From an uncultured Bacteroidota bacterium (GTDB taxonomy: Bacteria > Bacteroidota > Bacteroidia > Flavobacteriales > Flavobacteriaceae): DNA of 64,000 bases. Below are positions 34,387 through 45,500 of this stretch, piece by piece (the stretch's first letter is position 1; each line of letters opens with the position of its first letter). The stretch lies in contig CACMHY010000001.1 of NCBI GenBank assembly GCA_902613595.1, positions 1 through 64,000 of the forward strand, in the 5' to 3' direction. Below the pieces are notes generated by a model. That model worked only from the letters and a program-made list of their open reading frames with translations, was not told the DNA's origin and made no database searches. The position numbers and the translations under genes were made by a program.

Positions 34387-35318
34387 TCGTCTTCAGAAGA
34401 CTTTTCTTTCCGACCAAAAATTGAAAAATGAACATAACGCTTGGGATTCTCTTTGAGATCAGATAATAATGCATCAAGTGCTTTTGATGAATTTACTAAG
34501 TTATTATATAACTGCTCATTATTTAATAGTAAACCTGCTGACCCCTTTCCTGAATTAATTCGTTTAATAATTTCTTTTAAATCTGTTGAAGTTGATTCAA
34601 AATTTTTTACTGTGGAATTAAGAGGCATTTGTTTTAGTGAATCTGTGAGTTTGGTCAAATTACTAGTCATTTGTCCTAGATTGTTAATTGTGCTTTTAAA
34701 ACCTGTTTCATTTGTTTCAAGAATTCTGATCATACTTGATGATAATTTATTAATGTTAGCTATTGAAATATCTAATCCCTCAAGGATAGCTTTTAGATTA
34801 CTTTGTGTCTCATAATTCATAACATTACTTACACCAGCAAATAATGAATCTGCTGAGGTTAACAAACCTTCTATTTTGTCTTGTAAGGGAGCTATTTGCT
34901 GATTGACAAGTTCAGTAAGACCTGGCTTAATTTCAGAATTCAAAATGTCACCGTCTTCAATTATATTTTCAGAATCATATACGGGCAATATTGCTATTGC
35001 TTTACCCCCGATTAGCCCAGCCTCATAAAGTTGAGCTGTACTCTTTTTAGAAAATTTTAAATCTTGTCTAATACTAAAGGTAACCTTAATCTTCTCGTAA
35101 TTTTCATTAAAATCAATAATTTTAACTTTACCAACATTTAATCCATTTATAGTAACATTAGCACCAATAACAAGTCCTTCAACATCTTCATAAAGTGTAT
35201 GAACAATTTTATCGTTGTCAAAAAAGGAAGTCCCTTTTAGATAATTAAATCCAAAAATGAAAACTGTTATACAACCTAGGATTAGGAATGCTGTTTTTAC
35301 TTCACGGGTTATTTTCAA
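34377..35318 (-). CDS. mlaD: MlaD/MCE-family lipid-transport protein
   Basis: The 313-residue protein starts at a TTG. It has one N-terminal membrane anchor (about residues 8-25) and one MCE domain (about 35-115) with YEDVEGLVIGANVTINGLNV and VTFSIRQDLKFSKKSTAQLY. A long C-terminal region with coiled-coil character and many hydrophobic heptads follows. MCE proteins form hexameric rings or tubes that carry phospholipids between the membranes. The neighbouring amidase gene and the divergent lptD suggest an envelope-maintenance cluster. The partner MlaE/MlaF genes are not in the window. Confidence 0.88.
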   Translation of the reverse strand: MKITREVKTAFLILGCITVFIFGFNYLKGTSFFDNDKIVHTLYEDVEGLVIGANVTINGLNVGKVKIIDFNENYEKIKVTFSIRQDLKFSKKSTAQLYEAGLIGGKAIAILPVYDSENIIEDGDILNSEIKPGLTELVNQQIAPLQDKIEGLLTSADSLFAGVSNVMNYETQSNLKAILEGLDISIANINKLSSSMIRILETNETGFKSTINNLGQMTSNLTKLTDSLKQMPLNSTVKNFESTSTDLKEIIKRINSGKGSAGLLLNNEQLYNNLVNSSKALDALLSDLKENPKRYVHFSIFGRKEKSSEDDKK

Positions 35319-35371
35319 AACAAAACTTTTTGGGCTTTAAACAAATTTAGAAATAATTTCTTTAAGAGGAC

Positions 35372-36508
35372 CTATTTTAAAAGGGTTAGTGCCTCACTGA
35401 TTGAAATTTTTCTAGTTCCAAGAAAAGGCACAATAAAAGCATTCTTAAACCCCTGATTTTTGGCAAATTGCAACAATTTTTTTGCTTTTTCATAATTTGA
35501 GCTTGAGCCATAATAATATCGAAATAACTTTTCATTTTTAGTTCTTGAAATAGATTTCAAACCTTTAAAATTATATGGTTTCAAATCAATTTGCTTTTTA
35601 CTTGCAGCGATTTGTATTTTAAACACTAATTTTTCGTTTAATTTATTCGATTTTTCAATTTTATTTGATTCGTTTACTATACTGGTCTTTTGGAAGCTGG
35701 CATTTCGATTATCTCTGTAATTTACAATTGCCTTTGCTAAAGCGTCAGCCATGTTTGATTGACCTTTCGATGAATTAAGATAAGCACCCTCTGATGAATT
35801 TGTAAGAAATCCTGTTTCAACTAGGACACTAGGCATATAGGTATATTTTAAAACAACAAAACCTGCTTGCTTAACAGTTCTATCCTTTCGTTTCAGATTA
35901 CTAACAAAACTTTTCTGAATCGAGTTTGCTGCTATTATACTTTGATCTAAATAAGTTTGTTGCATTAAAAGTAAACTAATCACAGACTCTGGGTCATTAG
36001 GATTAAAACCATCATAATTTTTTTCATAATTCTCCTCTAAAAAGATTACTGAATTTTCTTTTTGTGCTACTTTAAAATTCCTATCATTTTCGTGTAAGCC
36101 AAGAACAAATGTTCCAGCTCCGAACACTTTTGATGAAGAAAATGCATCACAATGAATAGATATAAAAAGATCAGCATCAGCTTTATTTGCAATATTAGCC
36201 CTTTGAATTAATTCTACAAAAACATCTGATTTACGTGTGTATATTACATTGAATCCTTTTATTTTTTCCAATTTTTTTCCAATTTTAAGAGCGATGCTCA
36301 AAGCAATTTTTTTTTCATAATACCCATTACCCCTGTTACCTGAATCATGACCTCCATGACCAGCGTCCAAAACAACTGTAAAGGGTTCATCTTGGCCAAA
36401 CGTATATACAGAACAAGAGAGTAAAAAATTAAATGTTATAAAAAAAAGGACTGTTTTTCTTTTAATAATTCCAGAAGAATCAATATATGATATAAATCCT
36501 TGACGCAT
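35372..36508 (-). CDS. N-acetylmuramoyl-L-alanine amidase (Amidase_3) with SPOR-like tail
   Basis: The catalytic domain has the zinc-site blocks VVLDAGHGGHDSG, YYEKKIALSIA, LFISIHCDAF and PSVLVETGFLTN. After a Ser/Asn-rich linker the C-terminal part (FKIQIAASKKQIDLKPYNFK, YYYGSSSNYEKAKKLL) resembles a SPOR-type peptidoglycan-binding domain. I place the start at 36508, which keeps the signal segment (KRKTVLFFITFNFLLSCSVY); the frame is open to 36553. The enzyme cleaves the amide between MurNAc and the stem peptide, typically in daughter-cell separation. It is divergent from lptD and 53 bases upstream of mlaD. Confidence 0.9.
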   Translation of the reverse strand: MRQGFISYIDSSGIIKRKTVLFFITFNFLLSCSVYTFGQDEPFTVVLDAGHGGHDSGNRGNGYYEKKIALSIALKIGKKLEKIKGFNVIYTRKSDVFVELIQRANIANKADADLFISIHCDAFSSSKVFGAGTFVLGLHENDRNFKVAQKENSVIFLEENYEKNYDGFNPNDPESVISLLLMQQTYLDQSIIAANSIQKSFVSNLKRKDRTVKQAGFVVLKYTYMPSVLVETGFLTNSSEGAYLNSSKGQSNMADALAKAIVNYRDNRNASFQKTSIVNESNKIEKSNKLNEKLVFKIQIAASKKQIDLKPYNFKGLKSISRTKNEKLFRYYYGSSSNYEKAKKLLQFAKNQGFKNAFIVPFLGTRKISISEALTLLK

Positions 36509-36570
36509 CCTTAAAAATATCACTAATTTTGGTAGATTAAACCACATTGACAAATTTAGGGTTTATCGAT

Positions 36571-39201
36571 TTGCAAACAAAGTTTTATAATATTGCTTAC
36601 ATGTTTTTTTTCATTGGTATACTACTATCTAATGGACAAGAAATTGAAAATGAAATTTACCAACAAAAAAAATTAGACAGCATTAATCAAACTCCAAAAA
36701 AACCATTACTCTTATCTGAGGTAAAATATACTGCAAAAGATTGCGTCAGAATTAATAGGAAAGAAAACAAACTCATATTATACAATGAAGCTGAACTTTA
36801 TTATCAAAATATTGAGTTAAAAGCTGGAATTATTGTGTTAGATTACAAAACCAATGAAGTTAACGCAGGACGAATCGAAATTGACTCTGCTCTTGTTCAA
36901 TACCCCTTTTTTAAACAAGGTAGTAATGAGGTTAATCCTGATTCCATCAGATTTAATTTTGACACTCAAAAAGCCCTAATTTGGAATTCAAAATCAGGGC
37001 AAAATGGTATGGATGTTTTTGCTGCTCTAACAAAAAAACAGAACGATTCTGTTTATTTTATTAAAGATGCTAGAGTTTCTACTGCAGGAGAACTAATTGG
37101 AGGAGATGAAGGTCAAGGTATTGACTATTATTTCAAAGTTCGCAAGGGTAAAATTATTCCTGGTGGAAAGATAGTAACTGGATTTACAAACATGTTTATA
37201 GCTGATGTTCCTACACCTGTTGGCATACCTTTTGCATTTTTTCCAACTACTCAAGATAAGGAATCAGGTTTCATAATACCATCCGTAAATCAGAGTAATC
37301 TTAGAGGTTATGCTGTTCAAAATGGAGGATATTATTTAGCTCTTTCAGATTATTATGATCTCGCATTAATAGGCGATTATTACACAAATGGGAGTTACGG
37401 GTTTAGAGGAGACTCTCAGTATAAAAAATTATATAAATTTAGCGGAAGGTTTAGTTTCAGGTATGAAAATTTAATCGATGGAGCAAGAGGCTTACCAGAT
37501 TATTCAAAATCAACTGTTTTCAATGTAAGATGGAACCACAGGAAGGATCCTAAGTCAAGTCCTAATTCATCTTTTTCAGCATCTGTAAATTTTGGAAGCA
37601 GTGATTATTATAGACAGTCCGTAAATCAACTAAATACTCCAAACTTTCTAAATAACAATTTAAGTTCATCAATTAGCTATTCAAAATCTTTCCCTGAATA
37701 CCCAAGAGTTAATATTTCGTTAACAACTGCATTGTCTCAAAACTCGAAAACCAAATCGGTAAATTTGACATTACCCACTTTTCAAGCAACAATGGAAAGA
37801 ATTTTTCCTTTTGCTCCAAAAAATGGTGCAAAAAAAGGTTTTTTTCAGAATATAAATTTTCAGTATGCTGGACGCGGAGAAAATCGAATAAGAACTACAG
37901 AAGATGATCTTTTTGGTCCAAAAATGTTTGATAACGCAAAAACCGGAATGAATCATAAAATCCCACTGAGTACAAACTTTAAAGTCTTTAAGTATTTTAG
38001 CGTAAGTACAGGCGTAAACTTTGAGGAAGTTTGGACTCAAAATACGGTAAGATTCAATGACTTTGATATTGAGACAAATTCTGTTACAAAAGACACAATT
38101 AACAAAATAGGAGCATTTAGACAATATAGTCTAAACGCTTCTGTAGGTACTACAATTTACGGAACAGTAAATTTTAAAGAAGGAAGTAAAATTCAATCAA
38201 TTAGACATACTCTAAGACCTAGTGTAGGTTACTCAAATCGTCCAAGTTTTGAGAAGTATTATGATACATACATAATTGATGCTGAGGGTAATACAGCAGA
38301 GTATACACGCTTTGAAAACAGCCTTTTTGGATTACCTTCAAGGGGTATTGCTAATGCAATGTCAATTAGCCTTGGTAATAATTTCGAGGCAAAAGTGAGA
38401 GACGATAAAGACACCACTTCGACTGAACCAAAAAAAATAGTCTTACTAAATAATTTAAATATTTCAACATCACATAATTTTGCTGCTGAGGCTTTAAGAT
38501 GGAGTCCAATTAGAATGGGTACGCAGTTTTCTTTTCTTAAAAATAAAATGAAAATTAATGTCGGTACGACATTGGACCCATACACACTTGATGAGAACAA
38601 TGTTAGAATAAACAAGTATCATATCACAAACGGTGGGGGATTATTTAGAATGACCAGCGCAAATTTGAATTTGAACTATAGGTTAACTAGTAAAGAATTA
38701 GAGGGTAAGGAAGAAGATAAAAAAAATCAAAATGAATTGAATGAAATGGAATCTATGTCAAGTGGAGGACGTGATGATGACTTATTTGGTATGGCAGAAG
38801 ATTTTTCTGACAGAAGAATGAATCAAGAAGAACAGGGAGAGCCCTCAAAATATCCCAGTTATAGAAGTAAAATTCCTTGGGATCTAAAAATTGCTTATTC
38901 ATTAACCTATAATAATAATAGAGGTCAAAAAGATTTAAGTAACAATTCCTTAATGTTTTCAGGAAATTTAGAACTTACTCCGAAATGGAAAGTCGGTGTA
39001 TCATCTGGTTATGACTTCAGAGGTAAAGGATTCACATATACTCAACTTCGATTTGATCGAGATTTAAACAGTTGGAGACTTAACTTCAGTTGGGTTCCTT
39101 TTAGTGAAAGGGCTTCTTGGAACTTTTTTATTGGCATAAAATCAGGTTTACTTAGTGACATAAAATATGAAAAACAAAGCCTTCCTAACCGATCTTATTA
39201 A
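36571..39201 (+). CDS. lptD: LPS-assembly protein LptD (OstA)
   Basis: The protein of about 876 residues has an N-terminal export signal and an OstA-type periplasmic domain (CVRINRKENKLILYNEAELYYQ). A long barrel follows, with strand pairs ending in aromatic residues (YYLALSDYYDLALIGDYY, FRYENLIDGARGLPDYS, LNFSWVPF). LptD inserts lipopolysaccharide into the outer leaflet. The start is uncertain. TTG codons at 36547 and 36571 and an ATG at 36601 are in frame; only the first two give a signal with a basic N-terminus, and I chose the second. An acidic, Gln/Met-rich loop lies near residues 715-765. Confidence 0.85.
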   Translation: MQTKFYNIAYMFFFIGILLSNGQEIENEIYQQKKLDSINQTPKKPLLLSEVKYTAKDCVRINRKENKLILYNEAELYYQNIELKAGIIVLDYKTNEVNAGRIEIDSALVQYPFFKQGSNEVNPDSIRFNFDTQKALIWNSKSGQNGMDVFAALTKKQNDSVYFIKDARVSTAGELIGGDEGQGIDYYFKVRKGKIIPGGKIVTGFTNMFIADVPTPVGIPFAFFPTTQDKESGFIIPSVNQSNLRGYAVQNGGYYLALSDYYDLALIGDYYTNGSYGFRGDSQYKKLYKFSGRFSFRYENLIDGARGLPDYSKSTVFNVRWNHRKDPKSSPNSSFSASVNFGSSDYYRQSVNQLNTPNFLNNNLSSSISYSKSFPEYPRVNISLTTALSQNSKTKSVNLTLPTFQATMERIFPFAPKNGAKKGFFQNINFQYAGRGENRIRTTEDDLFGPKMFDNAKTGMNHKIPLSTNFKVFKYFSVSTGVNFEEVWTQNTVRFNDFDIETNSVTKDTINKIGAFRQYSLNASVGTTIYGTVNFKEGSKIQSIRHTLRPSVGYSNRPSFEKYYDTYIIDAEGNTAEYTRFENSLFGLPSRGIANAMSISLGNNFEAKVRDDKDTTSTEPKKIVLLNNLNISTSHNFAAEALRWSPIRMGTQFSFLKNKMKINVGTTLDPYTLDENNVRINKYHITNGGGLFRMTSANLNLNYRLTSKELEGKEEDKKNQNELNEMESMSSGGRDDDLFGMAEDFSDRRMNQEEQGEPSKYPSYRSKIPWDLKIAYSLTYNNNRGQKDLSNNSLMFSGNLELTPKWKVGVSSGYDFRGKGFTYTQLRFDRDLNSWRLNFSWVPFSERASWNFFIGIKSGLLSDIKYEKQSLPNRSY

Positions 39202-39221
39202 ATTTAATTTAAACTATAGAA

Positions 39222-39605
39222 ATGAAAGAAATAATCAATACAAAAAACGCACCTGCTCCAATAGGACCTTACAACCAAGCAGTTAAAGCAGGTAATACAC
39301 TTTACATATCTGGACAAATACCTTTAATTCCTTCAACAATGCAATTATACAGTGGTACAATAAAGGAAGAAACTGAATTAGTTATGCAAAGTCTAAATTC
39401 AATTTTAGAAGAAGCAGGAATGAATTTTGAAAATGTAGTAAAAACGACCATTTTTATCAATGACATGAACAATTTTCAATATGTAAATGAAGTTTATGGA
39501 AAATATTTTCAAGACGAAAATGCTCCTGCCAGAGAAACTGTTGCAGTTAAAACACTTCCAAAATCAGTTCGAATTGAGATTTCAATGATAGCAGTAAGCT
39601 TTTAA
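39222..39605 (+). CDS. ridA: RidA family reactive-imine deaminase
   Basis: The 127-residue protein matches RidA: NAPAPIGPYNQAVKAGNTLY, ISGQIPLIP, VMQSLNSILEEAG, FINDMNNF, YFQDENAPARETVAV (catalytic Arg) and RIEISMIAV. RidA hydrolyses the enamine/imine intermediates released by PLP-dependent dehydratases to keto acids and ammonia. It follows lptD by 20 bases and may share its transcript. A second, divergent RidA homologue (55180-55644) lies in the D-amino-acid operon. Confidence 0.95.
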   Translation: MKEIINTKNAPAPIGPYNQAVKAGNTLYISGQIPLIPSTMQLYSGTIKEETELVMQSLNSILEEAGMNFENVVKTTIFINDMNNFQYVNEVYGKYFQDENAPARETVAVKTLPKSVRIEISMIAVSF

Positions 39606-39609
39606 AAGA

Positions 39610-40470
39610 TCACTGATTTCCGATGAGCCTCTTATGATATTTAACTAACTCATCTATTGGTCTTTGCACGATTCTTCCCATTGTAAGCTTTTTCTTTCCC
39701 AAAGCATTAATTATTTCATCTTTCAAGTAGAAAGAAATTGAACCAATAAAATGAATTGGGACTCGGTCTGCATTTTTGAACTGAAGTATTTGATGATTTA
39801 TAAAACGTTTTAATCCTGTTTTTATAATTTTTTGGAATTCTGGATTCGATTTATGTTCTATTAAGAATCTTGAAAATGAAGCTAAATATGCATTTGGGTT
39901 TTCTCTTCTGTAAATATTTTCTTTTATATTATCTGCTTTTAAATCATACTCAGAAGCAAATTTAGTTGCTAGTTCTCTGGGCATTGAGTTAAAATAGTAA
40001 CTTCGTATTAATTGTTTTCCGTAATAATTTCCACTTGCCTCATCCATAAGGACGTATCCTAGAGAATCAACTCGCTGTTCTATTTCCTTACCATCAAAAT
40101 AAGTACAATTTGAACCTGTGCCTAATATACAAACTATACATTTTTCTCCAGGTTTTGATGCTGCATACACTGCAGCATATGTGTCCTCCTTTATGGTTAT
40201 TTTGCTTTTTGTAAAAATTTCTTCAAAAACTTTTGTAATTCTTTGCTGGGGAGATTCTACCCCACATCCCGCTCCATAAAAGTATAAGTGTGTAACCTTA
40301 TTTCTATTTTGGTAGAGATCAAAGTTATTAATAATTCTTTCTTTTAAAATGGCACTTGAAAGAACTTGCGGATTAAGTCCAAGTGTTTGGGTTGAAAATA
40401 ATTCATCACCATTATCGTCTACCGAAATCCAATCAGTTTTTGTTGAACCGCTATCTACAACTAAAATCAT
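39610..40470 (-). CDS. N-acetylglucosamine kinase-like protein (BadF/BadG ATPase family)
   Basis: The 286-residue protein has the ASKHA kinase motifs: VVDSGSTKTDWISV (phosphate 1), YFYGAGCGV, CILGTGSNCTYFDG (phosphate 2), MDEASGNYYGKQLI and FIGSISFYL (adenosine). The family phosphorylates N-acetylglucosamine and related amino sugars to the 6-phosphate. It follows gapA by 15 bases in the same operon, which fits entry of amino sugars into glycolysis. The GH3 fusion enzyme elsewhere in the window could supply the sugar. Confidence 0.85.
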   Translation of the reverse strand: MILVVDSGSTKTDWISVDDNGDELFSTQTLGLNPQVLSSAILKERIINNFDLYQNRNKVTHLYFYGAGCGVESPQQRITKVFEEIFTKSKITIKEDTYAAVYAASKPGEKCIVCILGTGSNCTYFDGKEIEQRVDSLGYVLMDEASGNYYGKQLIRSYYFNSMPRELATKFASEYDLKADNIKENIYRRENPNAYLASFSRFLIEHKSNPEFQKIIKTGLKRFINHQILQFKNADRVPIHFIGSISFYLKDEIINALGKKKLTMGRIVQRPIDELVKYHKRLIGNQ

Positions 40471-40485
40471 AATTTTAATGTTTAG

Positions 40486-41490
<1,005 letters not shown>

Positions 41491-41503
41491 TTATTTATTT
41501 ATT

Positions 41504-42487
41504 CTACAAAGAAAGTATATCTGATACTCTTACCAAATCTTTATTAATTTCTGATTTTCCCTTAATAGCTTTTTCAAGTGGTGTTAATATAATTTGATCT
41601 TCTTTTAAACCAACCATGACATTTGATTTTCCCTCATATAATGATTCAACAGCTTGCACCCCCATCCTTGAAGCTAGTACTCTATCAAAGCATGTAGGTC
41701 TGCCTCCACGTTGCATATGGCCTAAAACTGATACGCGAACTTCATAATTAGGCATATTTTTCTCTATATATTCTGCAATATCAAAAACATTTTTACCAGT
41801 TTTGTCTCCTTCAGCAATAACCACTATACTTGACGATTTTCCGGATTTCTCACTCCTACTCAGAGACTCTAATAGGCGTTCTAATCCCATATTTTCTTCA
41901 GGAATTAGTATTTCTTCAGCACCAGCTCCAATGCCAGTATTTAAAGCAATATGACCGGCATCTCTACCCATAACTTCAACAAAAAATAGGCGATTATGTG
42001 ATATGGCTGTATCTCTAATTTTATCTATTGCGTCAATAACCGTGTTTAGTGCAGTATCATATCCAATTGTATGTGAAGTGCCAAAAATATCATTGTCTAT
42101 AGTCCCAGGAATACCTATTACGGGAATTTTAAATTCAGACTGAAAAATCATTGCCCCTGTGAATGAACCGTCACCACCTATAATAACTAAAGAGTCTATT
42201 TTGTGTTTTTGTAATGTTTCAAATGCTTTTTTTCTTCCTTCTGTCTTATGAAATTCAGAACACCTTGCAGATTTTAAAATTGTACCTCCTTTATTAATTA
42301 TATTATTGACGCTTCTGGGATTCATAATTTGAGTTTTATCTTCTATAAGACCTTGGTAACCCTGGTAGATTGCTACCGAATCCAATTTTAAAAAAGCTGC
42401 TGTTCGAACTACAGCTCTAACTGCAGCATTCATCCCAGGTGCGTCACCCCCAGAAGTTAGAACTCCAATACGCTTAACTGATGTCAT
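41504..42487 (-). CDS. pfkA: ATP-dependent 6-phosphofructokinase
   Basis: The 327-residue protein has TSGGDAPGMNAAVRAVVRTA, the ATP-site IIGGDGSFTGA (104-108; Gly107 marks an ATP rather than pyrophosphate user) and the catalytic PGTIDNDIFGTSHTIGYDTA with Asp131. VEVMGRDAGHIALNTGIG and LGHMQRGGRPTCFDRVLASR also match. The enzyme commits fructose 6-phosphate to glycolysis. It is the first gene of the pfkA-gapA-kinase operon, with a well-formed promoter upstream. Confidence 0.97.
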   Translation of the reverse strand: MTSVKRIGVLTSGGDAPGMNAAVRAVVRTAAFLKLDSVAIYQGYQGLIEDKTQIMNPRSVNNIINKGGTILKSARCSEFHKTEGRKKAFETLQKHKIDSLVIIGGDGSFTGAMIFQSEFKIPVIGIPGTIDNDIFGTSHTIGYDTALNTVIDAIDKIRDTAISHNRLFFVEVMGRDAGHIALNTGIGAGAEEILIPEENMGLERLLESLSRSEKSGKSSSIVVIAEGDKTGKNVFDIAEYIEKNMPNYEVRVSVLGHMQRGGRPTCFDRVLASRMGVQAVESLYEGKSNVMVGLKEDQIILTPLEKAIKGKSEINKDLVRVSDILSL

Positions 42488-42505
42488 AATACTTTGGCTT
42501 CATCA

Positions 42506-42534
42506 CAAATTTAATTATTAAATTAAGAGTACAA
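42506..42534 (-). promoter_or_regulatory. Bacteroidota-type promoter of pfkA operon
   Basis: On the minus strand TTG, an 18-base spacer and TAAATTTG match the Flavobacterium consensus (TTG-N17-23-TAnnTTTG). The element lies about 20 bases upstream of the pfkA ATG, so the leader would be very short. Confidence 0.65.
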
Positions 42535-42575
42535 TAACGTGCAAGAATATTTTGTGAAAAACTATAAAAATTAAA

Positions 42576-45500
42576 CTAATTCTTTTGAATAAAATTGATA
42601 ATCTCTTGAGAATTCTCACCTTTTAGATCATTTTCCTTATTCACATTACTAGATTCAGCTCTTATCCTATTGATTAGTTGTTTGAAAGTATTAAAATCAA
42701 CATCATAAGATAACCCTAAACCCTGAGTATATCCTAGTTCGTCACCAATGTATCGAAATTCATTTTCTTTATTAAATATCTTTGCCTTCAGTGAACCTTC
42801 ATCATTTAAAATGAAATCGATCTGTACATTTCCAACAATTAGAGTTTGTTCTAGCCCACCTACTGGTACTCCTATTTTTCCATTCAACAAAATCTTTTCA
42901 CTAATTTTTGTTGATAATGTAAAACCTAACCTATCTTCAGTAGCAATATCTATTAGAGCACTCTTATCTCCTTGTAAATAATCTATCCCAACCTTAAGTT
43001 TGTCATTATCCCTCTCACCAATTAAATTAGTTACAATATCGGATGCTTTTTGATACAAATTATTTGTTATTCCTTGCATAGAGACACTTACTTCGTTTAT
43101 GAAAATACCCTGTGATAAAAGTGATAATGCCTGAAGTTGACTTCTTTGTGGATCAGCTAGCCTATAATTAATTTCGGAAGTCAGAGTAGCACTTGTATTT
43201 GGAAATTCGATTTCGAAAATTGGATTATCGGGCTTGAGCAAATTACCTTGTAATTTAATAATCACATCAGTAGGAATATTTTTATTAAAATTTGGATTAT
43301 CAACTAAAAGGGCTGGGTTTGCGCCTCCTGGTACTTCATAAACAGCTTGAATATTCATTCTAGCTTCAAAAGGGTCTCCTTCCCAGATAATACTACCTCC
43401 AGGTTTTAAATTGAATTTTTTGTCAATTAATCCTAAGTTTCTAAAATTATAAACTCCAGTGTCTGTAATGAAATCTCCCCATATATTGAACTTTCCATTA
43501 GTATTAATTTCCATCAAAAGATCCCCCGAACCATTTCCACTAAGTGAGCTTCCTGTCTCTTGGTCAATAACAATTTCGATATTAGCTAGATTATTAATAT
43601 CTAATTTGAAATCTAATTCTAATCCTTTAATTTGCTCTATCTTTTTTATTCTATTTTTAAATTCTAGTCTCTTTTTTTCATTTTTGTCAATAAAATTTAC
43701 AAATGAGAAATCAGAAATTCCTAAATCATCGGAAAGAGGGATTTTTATTGAAGTACCATTTTCTGTAGATCCCTCAACGGAGATTTTTAAATTTTTAGTT
43801 GGTCCATTTAAATTTACTGTTCCATTCAGATAGCCCTCTCCAAAAAATAGTGATTCAGGCTTATTATCTGTATTGAGAAGAAGCATTCTGTCAGAAAAAA
43901 TTGACAAATTGGCTACCCAATCAGAGAAATTTTTGTGAGAAAGGTCACCACTAAAAAATGCTGATGTTTGTTTTGAAAGGTCATTAATTCTAGTTTTTTT
44001 AAAAAGAAAACTTTGTTCCTTTAAATCTACAGTCGAATCCTCAACAGAATAATCTAAGTTTAAAAAAGGGATAGAAAATTTTCCGTCTCTTAGGTTTAAA
44101 TATCCATCGTGAGTAATTTCATTTATATCCCCGGATAAATTAACTCGTCCATCTACAATACCATTAAAATTATTGATTGCTTTTTTACCTAAGGGTGAAA
44201 GAAAATTGATATTCATATCATTAATATCAATAACAAATTCAAAATTTGAATCCATCGTACCTTCCCAGAATCCGTGAATATCAAGGGTTTTTTTTTCTCT
44301 TTCACTATCAAATAATTTAATATCAGTTAAAAAAATATTTTTTGTACTTCCCCTTTCTGACTTAAAAAATAAATTACCCTGAGGCTGGTTATTGATTACA
44401 AGATCATTGACATTTCCATCGATTTCAATTTCATTTTGATTTGCCTTACTAATAATGCTGGCATTGATTTTTGCTGAACCTGCTATTTCAAATGATTTTA
44501 TCGGTGGGAGAATATTTTGGAGCAATGTATTCCTGAGATTTAATTTCAAGTTATAATTATTATAATCTGCAAAACTACCTAGAAGAGAAATAAATTGATT
44601 ACCTGAATGAGCTGTCAGATCGCTAAATTCTATTTTAGTATTTTTTGGGTAATAGGTTAAGGTCTGAGTATTTAAATTTTTGGGATTTAGTACCCATTTA
44701 TCTTGTCCAAAAGGAATTGTTGACTTTTTTATTGAAAAATGAGAGTTTTTGAATTTATCTTGAGTATGATAAATATTTATCTGGTAAGAATCATTATGAT
44801 CGTCATTGCCCTTAAATTCAGATTTGAAGTAAAGTGAATCTGATATTTTTTTAGATGTCAATTTAAAATTATTTAGTTTATAAAATTTGCTTGATATGTT
44901 TTTAACAGATAAAAGGCTGTTGTGAGCAGGGTTTTCAGTATTAGCTTCAAAATGAATTTTATTGAATTTAATTTCATTGTATTCAAATAATGGGGCGTCT
45001 ATAGTCAATTTCCCAAAATTATTTTTTGAATCGATCAAACCAGCAACGTTAATATTTTCTGGAATTGAGGAATTTGGATATAAAACTTTTAAGATCTTTT
45101 TTTTGATATTTAATCTAAGGCTTGCTTCTTGATTAACATGATTTTTTTTGAATGGGACAAAGGGATATAATTGATTAAGCGTATTTTGAAAAAGAGTTGC
45201 GATTTTTGATAACTTAAAGTTACCTCTTAATTCACCTTCTATGAAATCTGTATTTTGAATTTCTATAAAAGTTTTTTTATCTCTAAACCCTTTTTGTAGT
45301 TCAATTGGATTAAAACTTATTGTTTCAAATTCATTTTTTATTGAGGCAGATGAAATTTTTAAATTTCCTTCTAAATCATCCAAGTTATTTCCAATTGTAT
45401 TTAAGAGGAAAATACCGTCGAATTCAAGTTTTTTTGATCCTAATCTAAGGCCAAAGCCGCTCAAATCAATTTTATCAATATTTGCAAGTAAAGTTATTTT

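Noticed and set aside
34441-34815. 124-residue plus-strand frame inside mlaD
   Set aside because: It is a shadow of the MCE-protein coding strand with no signal or motif of its own.
38259-38615. 118-residue minus-strand frame inside lptD
   Set aside because: It is antisense to a full-length conserved gene and shows no domain.
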